Shown: positions 14,265 through 22,114 of the stretch, one piece after another
How positions within the stretch are numbered: the first letter of the stretch is position 1
Layout: every line of letters begins with the position of its first letter
Assembly (NCBI GenBank): GCA_964589175.1
Contig: CAZPRY010000041.1
Coordinates: 1-33,713 of the forward strand
Length of the DNA: 33,713 bases
Direction: 5' to 3'
Source of the DNA: CAZPRY01 sp964589175
GTDB lineage: Bacteria; Fidelibacterota; UBA2242
Program-made: the position numbers and the translations under genes
The notes under the pieces: generated by a model
What the model was told of the DNA's origin: nothing
Databases searched by the model: none
The model's input: the letters and a program-made list of their open reading frames with translations, nothing else

Positions 14265-14416
14265 GAGAGATCGGTTCAGATATTTGCATTGGTCTTAAAT
14301 AATCTGTCACCCGACACGTCGTGAACCTAGATGACCGCCTTGGACTTCAATCACTGGACTGTCCCTGGAATTTCTCACGATTACCACCTAATCCTGTTTT
14401 TATTTTGCCATATGTT

Positions 14417-14422
14417 TATAAT
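14417..14422 (+). promoter_or_regulatory. Possible -10 box for the EamA gene
   Basis: Exact TATAAT, 85 bases before the EamA ATG. The -35 region about 17 bases upstream (TGTTTT) is poor, so this is a weak call. Confidence 0.25.
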
Positions 14423-14507
14423 GCAAGATTATTTCAATCATCTTGTACTTCGCAATTCCCAATTCTAAATTCAGAAACAAATTTCCAAGGAAGGTATTTT
14501 TTTTGAT

Positions 14508-15368
14508 ATGTGGTATTTAATCAGCATCCTCTCAGGATTTTTCTTTGCCAGTGCCGACGCCCTCTCAAAAAAAGTATCCGGGAAAATCCCGGCCATTGTG
14601 CTGGCCTGGGTCAGGGAAGCCTACGCCCTGCCCTTTTTACTGCCTATCCTGCTCTTCATCGAAATACCGGCCCTGGACAGTACTTTCTGGTTTGCGATAG
14701 CCATCTGCGTACTGCTGGATCTCGGCACAACCTTTCTCTATATGCGCGCGATTCAGATCGCACCGCTCTCGCTGACCGTTCCCTATCTGGGCCTGACACC
14801 GATCTTCCTACTGATTATCCCCAAAATCGTGCTGGGCGAAACGCTTTCGCTCTTGGGCATTATTGGTGTAATTCTGATCTCTATCGGCACCTATACCTTG
14901 CAGATCGACCGGGCCAAACACGGCTTCTTCGAGCCTTGGCTGGCGATTTTCAAGAACCGCGGATCGCTCTATATGTTTATCGTCGCCGTTGCGTATGCCG
15001 TCACATCGACCTTCGGAAAAGTCGCCATCCAACATTCTTCGCCGTTATTCATGACGATTGTCTATTTTTCTTTGCTGGGGCTGGGCTTTGTCCCGATTGT
15101 TCTGATCACTACGCGCGGCAAGTTGCGCGTTCTGGTGCAATATCCGGTCGCCTATTTCGGCATCGGGGCCGCCATGGCCGCCATGGCCGTGACGCACTTT
15201 ACCGCCATCAGCATGATTCAGATTGCCTACATGATTTCGATCAAGCGTCTGAGCTTGCTCTTCGCCATTCTTTATGGGTGGATTCTTTTTAAGGAAGAAA
15301 ACATTCGCGGCCGGGTTGCCGGCGGGCTCATCATCATCGCGGGAGCAACCTTGATCGCCTTTGCCTGA
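14508..15368 (+). CDS. EamA/DMT family transporter
   Basis: 286 residues, about ten membrane helices in two EamA repeats (about 1-135 and 150-286). The first helix begins at the N-terminus (WYLISILSGFFFASADALSK), where DMT family members also have it. Charged loops are short, and the end GRVAGGLIIIAGATLIA is typical. An AAGGAAGG site lies 13 bases before the ATG, rather far, and the ATG opens the first helix. Substrate unknown; the family moves amino acids, nucleosides or other small metabolites. It stands alone on this strand, converging on the CARF-type gene. Confidence 0.85.
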   Translation: MWYLISILSGFFFASADALSKKVSGKIPAIVLAWVREAYALPFLLPILLFIEIPALDSTFWFAIAICVLLDLGTTFLYMRAIQIAPLSLTVPYLGLTPIFLLIIPKIVLGETLSLLGIIGVILISIGTYTLQIDRAKHGFFEPWLAIFKNRGSLYMFIVAVAYAVTSTFGKVAIQHSSPLFMTIVYFSLLGLGFVPIVLITTRGKLRVLVQYPVAYFGIGAAMAAMAVTHFTAISMIQIAYMISIKRLSLLFAILYGWILFKEENIRGRVAGGLIIIAGATLIAFA

Positions 15369-15391
15369 ATGACACCCGGCGATATTTCAGT

Positions 15392-16474
15392 CTAAATAGA
15401 AAAATATCCGATACGCTTGCCGGAAATGACGGTCATGTTCGATTCGCTGGCGCGCTCCAGGAATGCGCGGTGCGGGCGATGCGCCGTGAAGATAAAACCC
15501 CGGGCGTGCAATAGCGCGGTTGTCGTGTGGATTGCGCTGAGTTCGATAAAAGACTCACGCGTGATCGGATAGGAAAAGCACTGGAATATATAGAAATGAC
15601 AGCCCTTCATCATGGCGATATCGATCATGGACTCGGCCCGCTGGCCATTCGGCAAAGTTTCACGTTTAATCCGCGTATCCAGGCGAACATCATCATACTG
15701 ACTGCGATGAACGCGCAGGAATACCAATTCACGAAGCCAGCCGCCGTTGAAGATAAAGTTATCCCCGACCGTATCGATCTCCATGCTTCTCATCCGGTCG
15801 TCGGCTCCGAAGCGAAATCTCATTTTTTTGCTCGGAGCCTCATATTGAATAGAGAACCTTGCCACGGGATGTTCCAATTTCCACTCCCGGTCCAATTTAT
15901 TATCCCCCATATCGATCCATTCGGGGCGAATTCTATCGATAAAAGGTACGATCTGATCACAATTGTTGATGATAAAATAGGAGAGTGAACTGCGTTTTCC
16001 GATCTCCGGATCAAAGCGCGTTCCTGCTTCCATATCGATCCCGTGCAGGGCGATGTACTCGTTGACGGTCAACGTAAAATGGAAAGTCTTGTATTCGCCG
16101 GATCGGACATCTACCAGACGGGAATGCTCCGAATCGATATAGAAAACCTCTTTATTGGCTTTTTTAAATACTTCGGTAGCTAAGAGGGCCTGCATTCGGG
16201 CGCCCCCGCTGGCGTTCAGGGCAATATCATGTTCCGGATAGTCTTTGATAATCCCTTCGCAACGGGCGATAAATTCCTCGATTTCGTTCTCCTTCACCTC
16301 CCGGTTCTCAAAAGTCGGCGAGTGCTGCGTCTTGATCGCATTCTCGACCTGAGTAATCATATTTTTTTGCCGGTAGGTTCGCAACCAGACGATTGCATCG
16401 GGATTCTTCAGCACTCCTCCGAGATAATTGTAAATCGGAGGATCCGAAACCAGGCATACGACTAACAATGGCAT
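15392..16474 (-). CDS. CARF/DUF1887 (Card1/Can2-like) protein with degenerate nuclease site
   Basis: 360 residues from the ATG at 16472-16474 (GGGAG 6 bases upstream); a longer frame upstream has no ribosome site. Residues 1-125 resemble the CARF domain of DUF1887 proteins: LLVVCLVSDPPIYNYLGGVL at the N-terminus, then ALNASGGARMQALLATEVF (85-103) and FYIDSEHSRLVDV. The C-terminal part looks like a restriction-endonuclease fold: GGWLREL (244-250, E249), SMIDI (D285), and IFQCFS (296-301), where the E-C-K of active members is Q298-C299-F300. DUF1887 proteins are cyclic-oligoadenylate-activated nucleases tied to type III CRISPR. No CRISPR gene or array is in the window. Family call moderate, activity doubtful. 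Confidence 0.62.
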   Translation of the reverse strand: MPLLVVCLVSDPPIYNYLGGVLKNPDAIVWLRTYRQKNMITQVENAIKTQHSPTFENREVKENEIEEFIARCEGIIKDYPEHDIALNASGGARMQALLATEVFKKANKEVFYIDSEHSRLVDVRSGEYKTFHFTLTVNEYIALHGIDMEAGTRFDPEIGKRSSLSYFIINNCDQIVPFIDRIRPEWIDMGDNKLDREWKLEHPVARFSIQYEAPSKKMRFRFGADDRMRSMEIDTVGDNFIFNGGWLRELVFLRVHRSQYDDVRLDTRIKRETLPNGQRAESMIDIAMMKGCHFYIFQCFSYPITRESFIELSAIHTTTALLHARGFIFTAHRPHRAFLERASESNMTVISGKRIGYFSI

Positions 16475-16652
16475 AAACAACTCCCATCTTTTTGCTGTCA
16501 GGCTACATCTTTTGAATCGATAAATCCTATACATCGAATTTAACAAAATATTTTACATTTTCAAGACCTTGCCGCAATCTCTGCTATTATATTCACGCTA
16601 ATAATAGCTATTCGATTAACAACTCTGCTGTGATAGTAATTTTCCGAACAGG

Positions 16653-16679
16653 ATAACACCGCACCGGATGTCGTGTTAT
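16653..16679. terminator. Hairpin after the GHL10 gene
   Basis: ATAACAC (16653-16659) and GTGTTAT (16673-16679) can pair around 13 bases. It lies about 40 bases downstream of the GHL10 stop on the minus strand and has no T-run. It is a candidate end of the long ribosomal-protein transcript, weakly supported. Confidence 0.3.
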
Positions 16680-16716
16680 TCGAGCGGGAAAGGGTGCTTT
16701 ATAGGAAAAAGTGGAT

Positions 16717-17901
16717 TTAGTGGTAGGTGTTCAGAGCTTCCCTAATTGCCGAAAAATATTCCGGATTCTCCAGGAAACTTTCATATGAGAAATAGATCAA
16801 CTGCCGGAAACCCCGGTAGCGGGCTACCATTGTTTTGGTCATGATTCCCAACCGGGTTTCATTGTAGGCGCCAATTCCCATCCAGACTTTTTCGGGAGCT
16901 AGCTCCCTGGCTAAAATAGATTGAATATTCGCTTCGTATCCGTTGGTGCTCCGCACATAATTCATGGGCATCACCATATCGATCCAGCCGTTCCTGACCC
17001 AACTGACCCAGTCCTGAAAATAATAGTCAGCAGCCCGGTCGATATCGGGTTTGACGGCGGCACTCAGCGCGATCGTTCGGGGATTTTTAACCAGCATTAG
17101 TTTGACCTGCCGCAGAAAATCGGAAATTGCGTCGCGGCGAAATTGATCCCATGCGGCGGAGTAGACGCCCATATCCACTCCATTAGATACCGAAGCGGAA
17201 TCCCGGGCGACGCGTCGGATTTCGAAAGGGTCAATCCCGAATTCTTCTCTGAATTTGGCGCGACCGTACTCATTGTAGTCGTAGAGGTCATTGGGATAAC
17301 GGACATAATCCAGGTGGATCCCATCGACCTCGTAATTTTCGATCACTTCCTCGATAACCGCTTTCAGATGTTCGGTGACATCCGGTAAAAACGGCGAGAG
17401 AAACACACCCTCCGTTCCTGAAGCGAGCAGCTCGGAGCGTTTGCAGAAACCATCCTGGCGATCGGCGACATTGATTCCCGTCCATTCCGGATAGCGATTC
17501 AAAATATGACGGTAGCTGCGCGGCGGATCTTCGGCCGACCAGAGTAGAAACATATTCATCCAGGCATGCACGCGCAGGTTTTTTTCATGGGCTTTGCGAA
17601 GCACATAGCGCAGCGGATCAAAATATTTTTCCGTAATCAGTTCCGAGAAGGGGACGAGTTCCGATGCATACAGAGCATCGCCTCTTCCGCGGACCTGTAC
17701 GAAGATATCGCTCACGCCTTCGGCGGAAAGCTGCGCGATCATCCGGTCAATTTTCGCGGTGCTGGTCAGCTGATCGCGCACGACCCAGATACCCAGCCGG
17801 GTGGTCTCCTGGGCGTGCAGAGGCGTTATCCGCAGGATAGTCGATAAAAAAAGGGCAGTCATGGAAACTGCCCTGATAAACTTGAGAAAAGTGATTCTCA
17901 A
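16717..17901 (-). CDS. Secreted GHL10 family glycoside hydrolase (YngK-like)
   Basis: 394 residues from a TTG at 17899-17901. The ATG at 17860-17862 has a better AGGG site but would remove the Arg/Lys start of a signal peptide (RITFLKFIR, then a hydrophobic core ending about TPLHA, cut near residue 30). The mature part is a TIM-barrel: LGIWVVRDQL (36-45), SDIFVQVRGRGDALYASEL (64-82), VHAWMNMF (111-118), DGIHLDYVRYP (193-203), WIDMVMPMNYV. These are GHL10/DUF187-type signatures. The family acts on cell-surface or peptidoglycan-derived sugars; the substrate here is unknown. It begins 12 bases after rplQ ends, so it probably shares that transcript. Confidence 0.85.
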   Translation of the reverse strand: MRITFLKFIRAVSMTALFLSTILRITPLHAQETTRLGIWVVRDQLTSTAKIDRMIAQLSAEGVSDIFVQVRGRGDALYASELVPFSELITEKYFDPLRYVLRKAHEKNLRVHAWMNMFLLWSAEDPPRSYRHILNRYPEWTGINVADRQDGFCKRSELLASGTEGVFLSPFLPDVTEHLKAVIEEVIENYEVDGIHLDYVRYPNDLYDYNEYGRAKFREEFGIDPFEIRRVARDSASVSNGVDMGVYSAAWDQFRRDAISDFLRQVKLMLVKNPRTIALSAAVKPDIDRAADYYFQDWVSWVRNGWIDMVMPMNYVRSTNGYEANIQSILARELAPEKVWMGIGAYNETRLGIMTKTMVARYRGFRQLIYFSYESFLENPEYFSAIREALNTYH

Positions 17902-17913
17902 TTTAAATCCGGA

Positions 17914-18522
17914 TTATTCTTTTTCAGTGGCTTTGGTTTCTTGCTCTTCCCCGGCAACTTCAGCTTCGTCGCTTTTCACTTCCTCAAATTCCGCGTCTTC
18001 GATGGCTTCCGCCGCTTCGATTTCTTCGGTTTCCGCCGGCACTTCCGGTTCGGCTTTGACGGTGGTCTGCTTAACTGCCCTGGGTTTGGTGGCCTTCTTT
18101 TCCTTGGTCTCCGGTTTCTTCTCGGTTTTAGCCGTTTTTTCAGCCTTTTTCGAGCCGGCAGGCATCTTATAATCAACCAGTTCGATCAACGAAACCGGTG
18201 CCGTATCGTTATCGCGAAAGCCCAGTTTGGTGATGCGCGTATAGCCGCCGTTGCGATCGGTGAACTGTGGTGCAATATGGTCGAAAAGGATTTTAACCAT
18301 TTCTTTTTTCTGCAAAACTTTAAAAGCCTGCCGCCGATGATGGATCGTCCCCTTTTTTCCCAGAGTGATCAGGCGTTCGACCGTGCGGCGCAATTCTTTG
18401 GCTTTCGCATCGGTGGTTTTAATCTTGCCATGCTGGATGAGGGAGGCGGACATGTTGCTTAATAGGGCCTTGCGATGACTGGCGGTTCTGCCGAGTTTCG
18501 CTACCCGTTTCTGATGTCGCAT
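17914..18522 (-). CDS. rplQ: 50S ribosomal protein L17 with long acidic/basic tail
   Basis: 202 residues against the usual 115-130. Residues 1-118 are a normal L17 (MRHQKRVAKLGRTASHRKAL, and GGYTRITKLGFRDNDTAP near 92-109). Residues 119-202 are a low-complexity tail: first Lys/Glu/Pro/Thr-rich, then strongly acidic (Glu/Ala, for example EIEAAEAIEDAEFEE). Similar tails occur in L17 of several FCB-type bacteria, from memory. It follows rpoA by 22 bases. The tail would hang from the ribosome near the tunnel exit. Confidence 0.93.
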   Translation of the reverse strand: MRHQKRVAKLGRTASHRKALLSNMSASLIQHGKIKTTDAKAKELRRTVERLITLGKKGTIHHRRQAFKVLQKKEMVKILFDHIAPQFTDRNGGYTRITKLGFRDNDTAPVSLIELVDYKMPAGSKKAEKTAKTEKKPETKEKKATKPRAVKQTTVKAEPEVPAETEEIEAAEAIEDAEFEEVKSDEAEVAGEEQETKATEKE

Positions 18523-18544
18523 ATCTGAAAACTCCTATTCCTAA

Positions 18545-19522
18545 TTATTCGTCTTTGTCCAAAAGGTATCGCTCGACATTCATTCCGAATTCCAGATTCA
18601 TGGCCTTCAACTTTGTCATCAACTCGTTCAGTGATTTACGGCCGAAGTTTTTAAATCGCAGCATCTCGGATTCTTCCCGGGAGACCAGATCGGCAATCGT
18701 TTTGATATTATTGGCCTTCAAACAGTTGTATGAACGCACGGAGAGTTCCATTTCGTCCACGCTTTTTCTGAGGAGATTGCGGATCTTGATCACGTCTTCG
18801 TCCGGCTCGTTCCTGGGCATTTCGACCGGGGAGGTCTGCACTTTGGAGAAAAGGCTGAAATATTCCCGCAATTGCTGGGAAGCGAAATCCAGAGCCTCTT
18901 CGGGGCTGACGCTTCCATCCGTCGCGACGTCAATCGTCAGTTTCTCGAGAATTTCCTTGGCCGTACCGGGCAGATTTTCCACCCTGTAGGCCACATTGGT
19001 AATGGGCGAAAAAATCGAATCGATAAAGATCGTGCCGATCGGATAGTCGACAGTCTTGTTCCCATCAGCCGGTACCCAGCCGCTGCCGCGGGCGACTTTA
19101 ATCTCGATCTCGAAATCGGTCTTTTCATTGAACTGACAGATCATCAAATCGGGATTCAGGATTTCGAGTTGCGAAGTCTCTTTCCCGATATCGCCGGCCT
19201 TGAAGACTCCCGCACCTTTAAAATGCAGATTGACTTTATCCGGTTTGGGGTCAAACAGTTTCAGACGAACCTCTTTCAGGTTCAGAATGATTTCGGCGAC
19301 ATCTTCCTTGACTCCCGGAATCGTAGCGAATTCGTGGAGTACGCCTTCGATTTTAATCGAAGAAATTGCCGCGCCCGGTACTGAAGTAAGCAACACTCTT
19401 CTCAGTGCATTGCCGATGGTAGTACCATACCCTTGTTGCAGGGGTTGTACGGTGAAAACGCCGTGACGGTCTTCACAGACATCCTTGACAACCCTAGCTA
19501 TGATTTGTTCCTGCAAAGCCAT
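18545..19522 (-). CDS. rpoA: RNA polymerase alpha subunit
   Basis: 325 residues, usual length. The N-terminal assembly domain includes GYGTTIGNALRRVLLTSVPG (31-50). A flexible linker lies at about 231-245. The C-terminal domain (about 246-325) contains VRSYNCLKANNIKTIADLV, where R263 matches the UP-element-contacting Arg of E. coli (R265), then NFGRKSLNELMTKL. It sits between rpsD (13-base gap) and rplQ, the normal alpha-operon order. Confidence 0.97.
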   Translation of the reverse strand: MALQEQIIARVVKDVCEDRHGVFTVQPLQQGYGTTIGNALRRVLLTSVPGAAISSIKIEGVLHEFATIPGVKEDVAEIILNLKEVRLKLFDPKPDKVNLHFKGAGVFKAGDIGKETSQLEILNPDLMICQFNEKTDFEIEIKVARGSGWVPADGNKTVDYPIGTIFIDSIFSPITNVAYRVENLPGTAKEILEKLTIDVATDGSVSPEEALDFASQQLREYFSLFSKVQTSPVEMPRNEPDEDVIKIRNLLRKSVDEMELSVRSYNCLKANNIKTIADLVSREESEMLRFKNFGRKSLNELMTKLKAMNLEFGMNVERYLLDKDE

Positions 19523-19535
19523 GTATAATCCTCTT

Positions 19536-20165
19536 CTATTTAGAATAGAGTTCTACAACCAATTGTTCGTTGACATCCACGCCCATCTGATCGCGTTCGG
19601 GTGCCTGAATGAAAATGCCTTGCATTTTGGCCTTATCAAGAATCAGCCACGGAAGATCGTGGTCACCGCGAATACGTTTCATGGATTCATGAATCGTGTC
19701 CATTTTTTTGCTTTTTTCTCTCACCTGGATGACATCCCCAGCGACCACCTGATAAGAGGGGATGTCGACGATTCTGCCATTCACTGAAAAATGCCGGTGG
19801 CGAACCAGCTGACGAGCCTGATTCAAGGAAGGTGCAAAGCCCAGCCGATGGACGACATTGTCCAACCGGCTTTCCAGAATCTTCATCAGGTTCGTACCTG
19901 TAACGCCCTTCATGCCTGTAGCTGCTGCAAAGTAGCGCCGGAATTGTCCTTCCAGCACGCCGTACATGCTTTTGATTTTCTGCTTTTCACGCAGCTGCAC
20001 ACCGTAGTTGGATTTTCTTCTACGGTTTGTCTGACCATGCTGTCCAGGGCTGTAACTTTTCGTCTCGAAGGAGCACTTGGTGCTCTGGCAACGTTCGCCT
20101 TTCAGAAACAGTTTGCTGCCTTCCCTGCGACAGATTTTACATACGGGTCCGGTATATCTCGCCAT
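19536..20165 (-). CDS. rpsD: 30S ribosomal protein S4
   Basis: 209 residues. This is the zinc-binding form: C9, C12, C26 and C31 (CKICRREGSKLFLKGERC, then QSTKC). The S4 RNA-binding domain (about 98-160) includes LDNVVHRLGFAPSLNQARQL. In many bacteria S4 represses its own operon; no such leader structure was looked for here. It lies between rpsK and rpoA. Confidence 0.97.
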   Translation of the reverse strand: MARYTGPVCKICRREGSKLFLKGERCQSTKCSFETKSYSPGQHGQTNRRRKSNYGVQLREKQKIKSMYGVLEGQFRRYFAAATGMKGVTGTNLMKILESRLDNVVHRLGFAPSLNQARQLVRHRHFSVNGRIVDIPSYQVVAGDVIQVREKSKKMDTIHESMKRIRGDHDLPWLILDKAKMQGIFIQAPERDQMGVDVNEQLVVELYSK

Positions 20166-20186
20166 CTATATCACTCCCAATTTCTA

Positions 20187-20579
20187 TTATACTCTTCTTC
20201 TTTTCGGAGGTCTGCAACCGTTATGCGGAATCGGTGTCACATCTTTGATTGCGGTGACTTTCAGGCCGGCAATGTTTAGGGAACGAATTGCCGCTTCCCG
20301 GCCGGAACCAGGACCCTTGACGCGAACTTCCACACGGGATAAACCCAGATCGGCGGCCTGTTTGGCGGCCTTGGCCGCGGCCTGCTGAGCGGCAAAGGGC
20401 GTATTTTTACGCGAACCCTTAAATCCGACCGTACCGGCTGAAGCCCAGGAAATTACATTGCCGTAATTATCGGTCAATGAAATGATCGTATTGTTAAAAG
20501 TCGCTTTTATAGTGGCGACACCTTCGGCGTCGACACGCGTTTTTTTCTTTTTCTTGACAACAGATTTTTTGGGCGGCAA
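20187..20579 (-). CDS. rpsK: 30S ribosomal protein S11
   Basis: 130 residues. Basic N-terminus (PPKKSVVKKKKKTRVD), then TFNNTIISLTDNYGNVISWA and the conserved end TPIPHNGCRPPKRRRV. Standard length and position between rpsM and rpsD. It helps form the mRNA channel on the platform of the small subunit. Confidence 0.97.
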   Translation of the reverse strand: MPPKKSVVKKKKKTRVDAEGVATIKATFNNTIISLTDNYGNVISWASAGTVGFKGSRKNTPFAAQQAAAKAAKQAADLGLSRVEVRVKGPGSGREAAIRSLNIAGLKVTAIKDVTPIPHNGCRPPKRRRV

Positions 20580-20602
20580 CTCAGTGACCTCCTACGTTTA
20601 TA

Positions 20603-20974
20603 TTATTTCGATTTTTTCCTGCTTACGGTCTTTTTTCTTCCCTTACGGGTGCGCGCATTGGTCTTGGTGCGCTGACCGTTAACCGGCAGGCCTCTTCTAT
20701 GGCGCATGCCACGGTAGCAGCCGATATCCATCAGACGTTTGATGTCCATCTGAATGCTCGTGCGCAGAGCACCCTCGACCTTCTCTTCATTATTGATCAC
20801 ATTACGGATATCTTTAACTTCATCTTCCGTAAGATCCCTTGTACGCTTTTCCGGATCGACTTTTGCTTTTTCGAGAATGGAAAACGCTGTGGCCTGTCCG
20901 ATGCCGAAAATGTACGTTAAACTTACTTTAACCTTCTTATCGTTTGGTAAATCTACACCCGCTATTCGAGCCAA
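20603..20974 (-). CDS. rpsM: 30S ribosomal protein S13
   Basis: 123 residues beginning MARIAGVDLPNDKKV. The helix-two-turn-helix part and the basic C-terminal end with RGLPVNGQRTKTNARTRKG (94-112) match S13, which touches the P-site tRNA and the large subunit. It follows rpmJ by 19 bases and precedes rpsK. Confidence 0.97.
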   Translation of the reverse strand: MARIAGVDLPNDKKVKVSLTYIFGIGQATAFSILEKAKVDPEKRTRDLTEDEVKDIRNVINNEEKVEGALRTSIQMDIKRLMDIGCYRGMRHRRGLPVNGQRTKTNARTRKGRKKTVSRKKSK

Positions 20975-20993
20975 TTCTTCCTCCTATTGCCTA

Positions 20994-21107
20994 TTAACCC
21001 TGTCGCTGTTTATGTTTAGGATTCACACAGATTATCCTAACGACGCCTTTACGACGAATGACTTTACATTTATCACAAATTTTCCTGACTGATGATCTCA
21101 CTTTCAT
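20994..21107 (-). CDS. rpmJ: 50S ribosomal protein L36
   Basis: 37 residues from the ATG at 21105-21107 to TAA at 20994-20996. The translation begins MKVRSSVRKICDKCKVIRRK and ends KHKQRQG. The zinc ligands C11, C14, C27 and H32 are kept, so this is the zinc-binding (C+) form. It lies between infA and rpmM-order neighbour rpsM, as usual. Confidence 0.95.
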   Translation of the reverse strand: MKVRSSVRKICDKCKVIRRKGVVRIICVNPKHKQRQG

Positions 21108-21119
21108 GACAATTCCATC

Positions 21120-21338
21120 CTATTTATATCTATACGTGATGCGTCCCCTCGTCAGATCATACGGGGAAAGCTCGAGAGTTACTTTATCGCCCGGCAGAAT
21201 TTTGATAAAGTGCATTCTCATTTTTCCCGATACGTGCGCCAGGACTTCGTGCCCGTTTTCCAGCTGCACCCGGAAGGATGCATTGGGCAAATTCTCTTTA
21301 ATCGTTCCATCGACTTTAATCAGTTTTTCCTTTGCCAT
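21120..21338 (-). CDS. infA: Translation initiation factor IF-1
   Basis: 72 residues, full length. One S1-like OB fold: VDGTIKENLPNASFRVQLEN, HVSGKMRMHFIKILPGD, and SPYDLTRGRITYRYK. GGAGG lies before the ATG inside the end of map, and the first 19 bases of infA overlap the map coding region, so the two are translationally linked. It binds the A site of the 30S subunit during initiation. Confidence 0.97.
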   Translation of the reverse strand: MAKEKLIKVDGTIKENLPNASFRVQLENGHEVLAHVSGKMRMHFIKILPGDKVTLELSPYDLTRGRITYRYK

Positions 21339-22105
21339 AAAATGTCCTCCCCTTGCTCCTGACCATCGGTTAAGATCCTCGGGCCATTTTCCGTAATGGC
21401 AATGGTATGCTCAAAATGAGCGGATGGCGATTTGTCAACACTGACGACGGTCCAACCGTCCTCCAGCGTATGCACGTCGTAAACGCCGGCGTTTACCATC
21501 GGTTCGATCGCGATGCACATTCCCGGACGCAGTTGCGGTCCTCGCTTTGGCTCACCGTAGTTGGGAACCTCCGGCGATTCATGCAGGTTGCGCCCGATGC
21601 CATGTCCAACCAGGACCCGAATCACCGAAAATCCGGCGGCCTCCACATGGGTCTGAACCGCATTTCCGATATCAGAAAGATTGCCGCCCGGAACAGCCAT
21701 TTCGATGCCGAGGTACAAAGCTTCCCGGGTCACCAGCATCAGCCGGGTTTTCAAGGAATCAACCGCTCCCACCGCGAAAGTGTAGGCGGAGTCGCCGAAA
21801 TAGCCGTCCTTTTCCGCGCCGACATCGATACCCACGATCTGTCCCTCGCGGAGTTCGCGCTGGGAAGGGATTCCATGCACCACTTCTTCATCCACGCTGG
21901 CGCAGATGGATGCGGGATAGCCGTTGTAGCCTTTGAAGGCCGGGACGGCGCCGCGGCTGCGGATATATTCCTCAGCCAGGCTATCCAGCTTCTGGGTTGT
22001 GATACCGGGTTTAATCTCGCTGCTCAGCATGGTTAAAGTCTCGAAAACGATTCGACTGCTTTCTCCTATCTTCTCAATCTCTCTTTCGGAGCGAATATAA
22101 ATCAT
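21320..22105 (-). CDS. map: Type I methionine aminopeptidase
   Basis: 261 residues. The five metal ligands are all visible: D94, D105, H168, E201 and E232 (GIDVGAEKDGYFGDSA, VGHGIGRNLHESPEVPNYG, IAIEPMV, FEHTIAITENGP). There is no N-terminal zinc-finger extension, so it is the short bacterial type. It removes the first Met from new proteins. It follows secY by 9 bases, without the adk gene often found between them, and overlaps infA by 19 bases. Confidence 0.96.
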   Translation of the reverse strand: MIYIRSEREIEKIGESSRIVFETLTMLSSEIKPGITTQKLDSLAEEYIRSRGAVPAFKGYNGYPASICASVDEEVVHGIPSQRELREGQIVGIDVGAEKDGYFGDSAYTFAVGAVDSLKTRLMLVTREALYLGIEMAVPGGNLSDIGNAVQTHVEAAGFSVIRVLVGHGIGRNLHESPEVPNYGEPKRGPQLRPGMCIAIEPMVNAGVYDVHTLEDGWTVVSVDKSPSAHFEHTIAITENGPRILTDGQEQGEDILWQRKN

Positions 22106-22114
22106 TACTTCCGC

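Larger units (their letters stand above)
14137..14507. other. Intergenic stretch (371 bp) between the Mbx-like and EamA genes
   Basis: No believable gene. A 61-codon frame (14321-14506) has no ribosome site or family resemblance. Visible are a compact hairpin at 14247-14264, a perfect -10 box at 14417-14422, and an AAGGAAGG site at 14487-14494 that serves the following gene. This stretch also marks the change from AT-rich to more GC-rich DNA. Confidence 0.6.

Noticed and set aside
14321..14506. 61-codon frame in the gene-free stretch
   Set aside because: No ribosome site, no family resemblance, irregular composition.
14508..16716. CRISPR array near the CARF-type gene
   Set aside because: No regularly spaced repeats seen there or elsewhere in the window.
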